The translations under genes were made by a program, and so were the position numbers. The notes beneath the pieces are model-generated. The model made no database searches. It saw nothing but the letters and a program-made list of their open reading frames with translations, and had not been told where the DNA came from. Positions 42,278 through 50,006 of a stretch of 50,006 bases of DNA are shown here, in pieces. The stretch comes from Sperchopsis tessellata. Lineage: Eukaryota > Arthropoda > Insecta > Coleoptera > Hydrophilidae. The DNA lies in contig JAWQRN010000025.1 in the NCBI GenBank assembly GCA_033557685.1, positions 1 through 50,006 on the forward strand. The letters are read 5' to 3'. The first letter of the stretch is position 1; every line of letters begins with the position of its first letter.

Positions 42278-42499
42278 TTAAGCACATGTGGGGTGTTGAA
42301 TTTGTGTGAGAGTGTGGCACATGTGGGGTTTCAATTCTCGTGATGGGTTTCCGTAGGGTAGGGAAACAATAGATCTCCTTGTAGGATCTCTCGTATGGGA
42401 CTGTGTGAAATTAATTTTGGTTTGAGCACCATCAGGGTTAACTATAGGGAAATGAACGGCTTCTTCATTTTCAAAGGAAGTGTGTATTGTTTGTTCCAA
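42278..42499 (-). pseudogene. BEL/Pao pol start fragment
   Basis: The minus strand reads MEQTIHTSFENEEAVHFPIV then THTRDPTRRSIVSLPYGNPS; cf. the Pao motif where the pol ORF enters its RT with SH.RD..GRY.V.LP. It stops before the RT catalytic motifs. Confidence 0.72.
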
Positions 42500-42513
42500 G
42501 GTAGGAACCGAGT

Positions 42514-43068
42514 TTATAAAAAGCTTTTTGCACTAGAGGGGGTAGAATGAGCGAATTTTCCCATTATGATGAAACCCAGGATAGTGGGTAATGCGGATGG
42601 TTCACCTATTATAGGTGCAATTGGGAGTTGATGCAAGATTTGAGGGTATAAGTCTACTCCTAACAGAAAATCATTGGGTGCCGATTCACCAAAATTAGGG
42701 TCAGCTAAAGGTACGGTGACACATTTTTGAATTATTGCTGATGGCACTGCTCTTTCCGGTAGATTTGAGGTGATATGCAGCAATACTATGGCTTCAGCTA
42801 CTATAGGTGGAGCTTTAGAATATACTGAGCTGATGTGGCACAATGCTCTATATTTACTGCCTGATACAGAAGATTGTCCAAAACTTGCAATAGTAACAGG
42901 GTTGCGACGTAGGGGTAACCCAAGTTTTTGTACGAACCTCTGTGTGATGATGGATATGTTTGAGCCTGGGTCCTCATAAGATGGTTTAAAATTTAACAAT
43001 TTGTCTACGTGGTATGTAGCTACTAAGCGGTGATCATCAAATCTATCTACAAGTATTTGCCACACCAC
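42514..43068 (-). pseudogene. BEL/Pao gag-to-protease fusion fragment
   Basis: 184 open codons. WQILVDRFDDHRLVATYHVD is the gag segment (W..L..RF...R.......), and KLLNFKPSYEDPGSNISIIT joins it directly to an aspartic-protease-like start. The usual gag zinc-knuckle stretch is missing, so the two parts were joined by an internal deletion. The protease triad reads DPGS where DSG/DTG is expected, so it is probably inactive. LLGVDLYPQIL then matches the end of the Pao protease region. Confidence 0.82.
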
Positions 43069-43374
43069 AGAATAATTAGCTAGTACAACCGGAAGATTTT
43101 TCTATTAGCGATAACGCTGACAAATCTAATGATCTACTCAGGTTGTGGAACTTTGTAATGTCTGATAGCGATGGATTGTCATGAATCAATGACATGTAAA
43201 CTTCCTTGAATTGTGGCCAGTCAGACAAATTGTCTCCAGAAAAGCGGGGCAAATCAATCGATGTAGAGTTAGAAGAAGTTGAATTTTAAGTTTAAGCATG
43301 TTAATTTGTGTCCAGATTTCGTCACATTCTTCGCGAAAAGAAAATACATAAAGTTTTACAGTAGTGTTACTGTT

Positions 43375-43575
43375 TTAATTGCAAATCTTTATTAAAGCCT
43401 TTTGTAACTCTGGTACCGATTCGCATAAAACTTCAAAGTGATCTATCTTGACCGAATCCATTTCATCAAGCTTTCCTATGGTTAAAACATTTTCAAGCCT
43501 ACATTTAAGAAATTCTAATTCTTCGAAATAGTGATCAAGATTTACAGGGGATCGATTACTTCGTGTTGGTGGCAT
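43375..43575 (-). pseudogene. BEL/Pao gag N-terminus
   Basis: 66 codons beginning MPPTRSNRSPVNLDHYFEEL. It is followed, after a break, by IDLPRFSGDNLSDWPQFKEV and ISLIHDNPSLSDITKFHNLS (43270-43130), the classic Pao-type gag core (LP.F.GD...W..F...F). Stops and a frameshift split it. Confidence 0.8.
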
Positions 43576-44260
43576 TTTAATAGAAACAAATAAGAGGTGT
43601 AAGTTAGAATAAAATGATAATTAACTTTTAGCTAACAAGAATAACAATGAGATATAGAAAACAGCTATCACTATTGAAATAAGAAAATGCGAGCACAAAA
43701 CAACAATGCAACTGAAAATAAACAAAAATCAATGAAATAGCGAGTAATCGAGTCGATAGGGCCAAAAAATGTAGCGTAAGCGGGTGAATATCTCGTTCGA
43801 CAGCAATTAATAAATGTTTGCTTATAAATACCTTGTTGTTGTTGTGTGGTAGCTGTTGGAGTGGTTATTCTTGGAGTGAAAGGCTTTCAGGGTTCAGGGC
43901 AGGATTAGATCAGGAATAAGGAAGAATGCACTTAACACAACAATTACTATAACGCGACAATGTAGAAACTAATTTAATAGAGTTGAGGCGGAGTGACAAT
44001 TAATGATAATGAGGAGGAAGGAGGTGGATGAAAGACAGCGACCAGGTGCGCGTGTTCGGGTGTGATTGTTGCGGAGACAGGAATGCTGGTAGTGATATCG
44101 GAGTGCGCTAACCTGATAAGTGTGGAGGGAGGGGCGCTGGATTGCGCGATTTCTGGAGTGAGAAGTGAAGGAGTGGAGTGTGTGATACATGGATTGCTGG
44201 GCTTATTCATGTTGCCATTTACTTAGTTAGCCGCTTGCGCTAGTAATGCCCCCAACAAAA

Positions 44261-44712
44261 AAAAAGTGTGCTGCAGGAAGCTAGGGGCGCTAGTAAAAAT
44301 TATCTCTGATGGCTTGACTAGCGCCCCAATACCCTAGCTGTTATTCTGTTAGATAACAGCAAAACATTGAATCACCTAAAGTATTGTAATCCTTTAGATA
44401 TAAGCCATAGAACTTAGGTTTATTTTATGAAGGTACGGTTTGCAGAGACAAATAAGTAGTGGATAGTGGGGTTAAGGTACAGATATGAGTTTTATGTATT
44501 AGTCCTATAGTAACAACTAACACTATGTTAAATCTGATGGGCCTTTAATGTGACTCTGATCTCCCGCTTGTTTGATTGATCATGTGATGTCAAATGAAAT
44601 ATTACAAAATTTAGTGTATTGCCTTAGGACAGATTGCTAATAAATTAGGAGCTATAAAACAAAGGTAATCGTAATTTAAAACTCATAACCTATGCCACAC
44701 TAAATTCATTTT
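44261..44712. other. Unassigned, with a short hairpin
   Basis: GGGGCGCTAGT at 44284-44294 pairs with ACTAGCGCCCC at 44317-44327 around a 22-base loop. The words CTAGCGCCCC recur near 541. No gene was recognised. Confidence 0.4.
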
Positions 44713-44713
44713 G

Positions 44714-44772
44714 ATATGTATATATGTATATATATATGTATATGTATATATATATGTATATATATATACATA
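44714..44772. repeat. TA/TATG microsatellite
   Basis: Mixed TA and TATG repeats of about 58 bp. Confidence 0.92.
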
Positions 44773-44779
44773 CCTCGGG

Positions 44780-45290
44780 TGGCGGATATGAAATTGCTCT
44801 TTAGATATGGGGGGTAGGAGCTCAACTCTCACGGACCAACAAAAACAAACTATAAGAGTTGCATGTGCCAACAGCATAACATTGTGAATGAGCGTGCACA
44901 AAATAATTGCTTATCAACGCCGTCTGCTCTCCATATTGGAGTGGCTGATATTAAAACCTGTCAACCGGCAGTAAGAGTCTTCTGGCGAGTAATGCCACAG
45001 TCCCCCGAAAATGATAGACATCATAAAACCACAGCCCTCATTCTCTGTAGTCTTGATTACCCCCAGTAAATGCAGCTTTTGGGATCAGAGTAAGAAACCA
45101 GAGGTGCTAAGAATCTGCGGAATATAAACAGTTCCCAAACAATATTAAATGTGTGCACCTACCACTACCACATATTATCCAGCGAAGCAAAACTAATAGA
45201 GATGGAAAATGACCTGGACAAGATTTAATGGGATGTTATAGGTGAGTGAGTGAAGTACGAAGAAAATGAGAAGTGGACATATGTGTAATT
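44780..45290 (+). mobile_element. RTE-type LINE, 5' part (second copy)
   Basis: After a GCTCAACT-CACGGACCAAC stretch like that before 24950, the plus strand reads LSSEAKLIEMENDLDKI in one frame with a stop, then WDVIGE, matching the RTE endonuclease start (KL.EME.AL.KI.WD.IGLSE). Stops and frame changes abound and the RT half is missing. Confidence 0.68.
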
Positions 45291-45628
45291 GACAAACTGA
45301 CTAGACTGCTGGGGATTTTATTGAATGTAAATTTTATAGTAAATCAGTTGATGCTGTTGGTATTTTAGTAAACATGGCTCTGGAATTTAATATGGAACAA
45401 CTCATCTTCAAACCGGCAGGATACCAAAATGACACGGCTACATCATTAGATACATGGTTGTAAGTAATATTTTGAACTTTATTTACCCGTAATTTTCACA
45501 TATCAGTGAGACGTCGATATTGAGATTGTCAGTCTCTGAAGAGAGTAGTAGAAAAGTACAATTAGAACTAATAATATGCTCAGTGTTGTGTATGATTTAG
45601 GCATCCATTGCTGTACATAGCTTTTTCG
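45291..45628. other. No gene recognised
   Basis: Unassigned sequence between the RTE fragment and the inverted-repeat element. Confidence 0.4.
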
Positions 45629-46192
45629 CACCACCCGTGCTCTTCAGTACGGTTAGATAATTAGAACCTACCAAAGACGCACACCAAAACTGACCGCTAT
45701 AAATGGAAACAACTTACAATGAAAAGTATCATATAGCGTGGAGAAATTTTGTGTCGGTGATCACCGACACAACAAGACCACTCCGCCTCTAGATGGGGAT
45801 GTAAAACAAAATTAAAAGTAAATTTATCAGAGCCTCTTCATGGTTTCCACCTGGAAACAACATACATACTTAAAGGTGAATGCACTATTTCAACCCATGT
45901 GATATAAATATTAAGAATGGTTCTTGCCAGTAAAAATAGTTACGGTAGAAAAATACTCGTAGATATTCTAGCATAATGCCGTTCACTTTTAACTTTGCTT
46001 TATATCCTCATTTTGAGGCAGTTTTTTGATACGTCGGTGAGCACTAACAGAAGATTTCTCTTCACTCGACATGAGATGGCGCTTGCTATATGATACTTTT
46101 CATAGTAATTTGTTTACATTTGCAGCAGACACTTTTGCTATGTGTCTTTGGTAGGTTCTATTACCTAGCCGTACTGAAGAACACTGGTGGTG
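45629..46192. mobile_element. Long-inverted-repeat MITE (564 bp)
   Basis: CACCACCCGTGCTCTTCAGT at the left end and the reverse complement CACCACCAGTGTTCTTCAGT at the right end begin inverted repeats of ~105 bp. These share AGAACCTACCAAAGACRCA and ATGAAAAGTATCATATAGC. Flanks begin TTTTT on both sides but no clear target duplication can be asserted. Inside lie a 20-bp palindrome at 45751-45770 and a piece of the hairpin family at 45820-45875. No protein is encoded. Confidence 0.82.
45820..45875 (+). repeat. Half copy of the hairpin element
   Basis: ATCAGAGCCTCTTCATGG then TTTCCACCTGGAAACAACAT matches the right half of 31017-31123. It sits within the MITE, so it was either captured by it or inserted later. 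Confidence 0.72.
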
Positions 46193-46379
46193 TTTTTGCA
46201 ACAGAAAGGTTATTTTTAGGCTAAAAGTATTATAACAAACAAAAAAAAAATTAAAATAATCACCTTATTAGCGAGACTATGTGAATGTAGCTTTGAAGTG
46301 AACAACAAACTAAGTATGCGAAGCGGGAGTAATAAGCGACAGGCCAAGACAGGATTCTTGACAAAATATATTGGTTTAG

Positions 46380-47225
46380 AAGGATTCGAGAATAAGATAT
46401 GGGTTAGACTGATGACTAAAGAATATCTCAAGCTTTTCAGCAATATTTAGCTTCTGACCTTTGCGATATAAATGAAGTATGAAAGGATTAGAGGAATTGA
46501 GTTCATGATTGCAGGACACGAAACAGCTGGCGAAATTAGAACTATTAATTTTTTGGATAACATAAGATGTTTTCTGTATCTGATAATAGAGGAGCGTCTG
46601 GTCGGACATACGTAATTGGCACCACACCCATAAAAAAAGAGTAAAATTCGTTCCTGGTTTTCTGGTCTACAGTGTCTTTGTTATTCACCACCATGTTACA
46701 GAGGGTATATATAGATCGGAAGGCAATGGAAGATTGGAGGAGGTATTACAGGATTTAACTCTGACAAAAGGTGGTGTTCAGGATTTGGTTGAGCAATGGG
46801 GTAACAAAGGTAGTAAATATTTTCAACTTCCTATCAAACGCTCTTTTAATAATATGACCAGGGTAGTAGTTCACATAGGCAATTTGTAAGAGTTTTTGGC
46901 TCAAAGAAGAAAGTATTAGACGAAAGGGGAATAATTAATAGTCTGTTGAACATGGTGTTGAAGAAAGTTAATTTATGATGCATGGAACGATTGGATCTGA
47001 AAGAAATTCACTGATCAACATTGGTATTTTTTTCTATAATTATTGAATCTGAAATTATTATTATTATTTCTGATAACAGTAGGATGATGAAAACTTAATT
47101 GACTGTTCTCTTCTAATTTAAGTGTCAATTTCAATCTGACACGGAAGGCATTGAGAACCTCGAGCACCACTTCCACAATACTAGCGTTACCAGAAATAAT
47201 GCAAAAGATGAAATCCACATGTATG
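46380..47225 (-). pseudogene. Penelope-like element: RT end and GIY-YIG nuclease
   Basis: The minus strand, from 47215 down, reads VDFIFCIISGNA (RT Asp region with Phe for the second Asp), LNAFRVRLKLTLKLEENSQL, then later GCGANYVCPTRRS (matching CGANYVGQTGRS of GIY-YIG nucleases) with NFASCFVSCNHELNSS and AKVRS...KLNIAEKLEIF. It is broken by many frame changes. The 47215 start abuts the hairpin-family half, as in tandem or truncated Penelope insertions. Confidence 0.8.
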
Positions 47226-47275
47226 AATGTTGTTTCCGGGTGTAAACCGTGTAGAGTAGTTTTTAATATAATACT
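47215..47275 (-). repeat. Hairpin-family terminal half joined to the Penelope RT
   Basis: The minus strand has CTCTACACGGTTTACACCC followed by GGAAACAACATTCATACA, the right half of the hairpin element, directly followed by the Penelope RT reading frame. This places the hairpin-family end immediately upstream of a truncated Penelope-like element. Confidence 0.75.
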
Positions 47276-47841
47276 TGAAAGCAGTGGTGTCATTCAGCCG
47301 GTTTCCACTTGTTTCCATAACTGATTGCTAAGATTATCATCCGTTTTTTGGAAACCGGTTGTTAAAGCTCAGCTTTAAGGAGTTCAACATTAAACTGCTT
47401 GATTGTTATATAAGTTATATAATATAACATATAGAATATAACATATAATACTCTTGTATTATGAAATTAAATAACTAAACCACTTACAAACAAATGAACG
47501 GATCTTTAAAAATAATGTTATTATCCATCTCTAATACGGCATGATCTATTCCATAGAGAAAGAGTGCAGCCCACATATGAGTTAGAACAATCAATGAAGT
47601 GCTCTGCTTATAGCAAATATATCACATTTAATGATGATAAAGTTATTGGGAAAAGAAATCAGCGATTTAGATGCTATAAAGTATGTAAAATCGAGGTTGC
47701 GTTAAGGTCACCATTCTGCCAATGACACTAAAGCAAGCAGAATATTGAAAGTAGTTGTTCTAAAAATAATATTGTAATTTGGAGGCTTTTATAATTTATT
47801 TATATATTGAATTTTATAAACTGTTCAAATATACTAATAAA
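47276..47841. other. No gene recognised
   Basis: AT-rich, with TATAACATATA-type repeats near 47410-47460. Confidence 0.4.
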
Positions 47842-48204
47842 TTAATTTTCGGCATTTTGTTTTTTTTTTTTTTGGTAACCGTTGCTACAGAATTTGAAAG
47901 AGACCACTCGTTGAAAGACAATAGACTTTTCATTTAAAATGAAGAACATCCACAAAACAGTAAATTTTCTATTTAATTGATTAATTATGTTATGAACTTC
48001 ATGAACAATTTCAAATATATCCCTATTCACCAAAAATATTGCATCAATCCGATGTTTGATACCATGTCTATATGGAATGGTAGCAATGTGCAAGTTTGTG
48101 TTAAAAACAGATGCAATAACGGATTTCAACAAACTAAATGAAAAACGGACATATGTATAATTATGCCTATTTTTTTGTAAGAGTAATAATGTCTTCTGTA
48201 ACAC
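47842..48204 (-). pseudogene. Coding-like minus frame, unknown (possible Penelope N-terminal part)
   Basis: 120 codons; MLQKTLLLLQKNRHNYTYVR, SLLKSVIASVFNTNLHIATI and IFEIVHEVHNIINQLNRKFT. The composition looks like a real protein with helices. It is upstream (minus-strand sense) of the Penelope RT piece, which suggests it may be part of the same element, but I do not recognise its domain. It ends in poly-Lys from an A-rich stretch. Confidence 0.3.
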
Positions 48205-48339
48205 TTCTAAATGTTGTATTTGGTTTTATAAAGACCTAAACATAGTAGATAATTCGCTTTTTTCTAATATTTTACGTAAACATCTTTAATGAAAATCGCA
48301 CAAAAGAATAATCTCATATCTCTACAATTCCGGGACAGA

Positions 48340-48620
48340 ATCAGAGATATAATATTTATGGTAATCTATTGTTTATAATATTTATCATTAATCGTGCTAT
48401 CAGCTTCCCTACCTCCAGAATGTAATGTGTGAGTTGCAAAATCTCTCAATTCAATTATATACTTGTCTATTTAATTGGCCTCCTTTTCAATACAGCTCTC
48501 ATCTCTTTTCGATAGTTTCCCTTGCAATATTTTATTTAGCATAGCTTGAGAATCCTTTAGATCATATAGTTTATACGCATCAGTTTGAATTTCTAAAAGT
48601 TGGTTTTCAGTGTATGCCAA
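48340..48620 (-). pseudogene. Coding-like fragment with one internal stop, unknown
   Basis: The minus strand reads LAYTENQLLEIQTDAYKLYD, LKDSQAMLNKILQGKLSKRD, ESCIEKEAN, stop, IDKYIIELRDFATHTLHSGG, READSTINDKYYKQ. The balanced amino-acid usage around a single stop looks like a decayed gene rather than noise. No family was recognised. It could belong to the same mobile element as 47842-48204. Confidence 0.35.
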
Positions 48621-48995
48621 TTATATTCTTATGTTCTGTAAAATATCCTAGTTAGTGGTATAGTGAGAGCAAGTTGAAACTGCCCGGTTAATGTAGCGCT
48701 ATTTAGTCCCCTTCTCTGGACAGACTATTCTTACTTTTGAATGCTTTTTTAATTTAGTTGTTGTCTTGTCTTTGTCTATCGTTAAGGCATTACGAGTCAA
48801 CTTTATACTGCACAGCGGCTTATAATTGATACAATTCGTAAAAACTTAAAAAAAATAAAATTAAGCCCTGTTCTGACCTGATTTTTGGTAAAATTTCAGC
48901 ATCAAATTACAAGTAAAACAGAAAATTTACCTTGATGAGCCACCGAATGTATTATAAAAAAGAATCAGTAGATACTTTTTCTGGTTACACTCACA
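48621..48995. other. No gene recognised
   Basis: Unassigned sequence before the LINE endonuclease. Confidence 0.4.
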
Positions 48996-50006
48996 GTGTA
49001 TTATAAAACTTTCACGCTTCCGCTTCGGCTTGAGAAAACAGGATTTTTAGAAATACCGGTCGTCAATAGACGACCACAAAAAATCCAAGAACACAGAAAC
49101 AAAATACATAATAAAAATACGCTGAAAGTACTAAATATAAATGTACAATCATACAAAAACAAACAGAATCAGATATTACATATGTGGCAAATGAAACCAC
49201 AACAAAGTATCATATGTATAACGGAACATTGGTTAACAAAAGATCAAATAAATACCACCAACCACCAAAGATACACAGTAGCATCAGCATACTGCAGAAA
49301 AGAACATATTGGCGGAGGAGTGATGATCCTGATAAAAGATAAAATATCGGCAATAAGTATTGATATAGAAAATTATTGTATTGAAAAAACTCTAGAAGCA
49401 TGTGCGGTGGCCTTAACAACAGAAAAATTGATAATAATATCAGTCTACCGGTCACCTTCAGGCAACGAGGAGATCTTCTTAAATAATATACACCAAATAA
49501 TAGAAAAAATAAAACAGAGACATGAAGAATATACATTTATCATTGCAGGGGACTATAACATCAATATACTTGAAAATACACCATCAAAACGCAATTTAAT
49601 AATGACTATGCTAGAAAACGGTCTTCATCCCACATTCTCTGAGGCCTCCAGAATATGAGGAAATACGAGAACTTGTATAGATAACATATATACAAGTGCT
49701 CCAAGTAACACCTACAATTCAGAAACCAGAAAATTACACATAGCGGACCATCTGGGACAACTGTTGCATCTTGAATAAAATCCGGAAAAGAAGAAAAATC
49801 CTATAAGAAAATTAGAAGTATAACAGGGAAAAATATTAACAATTTCTCCTATATGCTAGAGACTACAAATTGGGATCTAAAGGTAACTCAGACTGCCGAG
49901 CAAACCTATCAACAGTTTCACAATATAATTCAAACAGCTTACGAAAAAGTCTTCCCGGAAAAAATAGTAAATATAACAAAAAACAAATAAAACATAAGAC
50001 AAATTA
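48996..50006 (+). mobile_element. CR1/Jockey-like LINE, endonuclease part, running off the window
   Basis: The plus strand has 220 open codons with LKVLNINVQSYKNKQNQI (N in the metal site), SIICITEHWL (E of the active site), ASAYCRKEHIGGGVMILIKD, VYRSPSGNEE, FIIAGDYNINIL (D and N) and HPTFSEASRI. The frame is cut by TGA at 49656. Beyond it the same frame continues GNTRTCIDNIYTSAPSN and IADHLGQLL, where the final Asp-His pair of the APE nuclease lies. A further frame shift leads to YSYMLETTNWDL-type linker text to the window end. RT lies outside. Confidence 0.88.

Larger units (their letters stand above)
40912..44260 (-). mobile_element. BEL/Pao LTR retrotransposon, internally deleted
   Basis: The left end 40912-41090 and the right end 43828-44010 share TTGTTGTTGTGT, GTGGTTATTCTTG, GTGAAAGG, AGGAAGAATGCACTTAACAC and ATATAACGCGACA in the same orientation, as LTRs. 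On the minus strand between them are gag (43575-43080), a protease-like segment (43000-42514), pol start (42499-42278), integrase zinc region (42162-41932) and integrase C-terminus (41799-41500). RT core, RNase H and integrase catalytic core are absent. It lies upstream of the first RPTP exon seen, in the same orientation as the gene. Confidence 0.85.

Overview
The window looks like intron-rich, AT-rich insect genomic DNA, possibly from a beetle or related holometabolous insect. That guess rests on the mix of transposons: Tc1/mariner, RTE and Jockey/CR1 LINEs, BEL/Pao and Ty3/gypsy LTR elements, Penelope-like elements and tRNA-derived SINEs. The species cannot be told from the sequence alone. 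No rRNA, functional tRNA, bacterial operon or CRISPR array is present.

One host gene can be supported. It is a receptor-type protein tyrosine phosphatase (RPTP) on the minus strand. Thirteen exons (38818 down to 1519) join without a phase break into 665 complete codons: an extracellular stalk, one transmembrane helix, a juxtamembrane segment, a complete phosphatase domain D1 with HCSAGVGRTG, and most of a second domain D2 with degenerate catalytic motifs. The ectodomain lies beyond 50006, or beyond what could be recognised, and the C-terminus lies before position 1. The juxtamembrane and D1 sequences resemble the insect Ptp36E / 'RPTP kappa-like' group, but that paralogue call is from memory and not secure.

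Almost everything else is transposon debris in the introns and upstream flank. From left to right: a Ty3/gypsy remnant (2.2-4.6 kb); a pogo/Tigger transposase tail (6.1-6.3 kb); a possible LTR-end island (6.3-7.0 kb); a foldback repeat and LINE endonuclease scrap (7.8-8.4 kb); a mariner tail (9.4 kb); a mariner with both inverted repeats and a nested SINE (11.3-13.5 kb); a LINE RT scrap (15.0 kb); a ~0.5 kb tandem duplication interrupted by a foldback insertion with a 22-bp target duplication (20.8-22.5 kb); a SINE and an RTE LINE (24.6-26.1 kb); a foldback (27.4 kb); a Penelope-like element (28.65-30.26 kb); a hairpin element (31.0 kb); an RTE tail (31.6 kb); mariner and Jockey pieces (33-35.4 kb); Penelope-like pieces (36.4-38.1 kb); minisatellites (39.2-40.2 kb); a BEL/Pao element (40.9-44.2 kb); an RTE 5' part, an inverted-repeat MITE and a Penelope-like element (44.8-48.2 kb); and a LINE running off the right edge (49.0-50.0 kb).

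The most interesting pattern is that the foldback and hairpin repeats share motifs with the 3' ends of the Penelope-like elements. A GTGGACRAAACRTCGG core, next to a TTGATAATGTCC-type strand, looks like a decayed hammerhead-ribozyme core. The repeats therefore look like non-autonomous, terminal-repeat-derived relatives of the Penelope-like elements. This is inference and needs a structure search.
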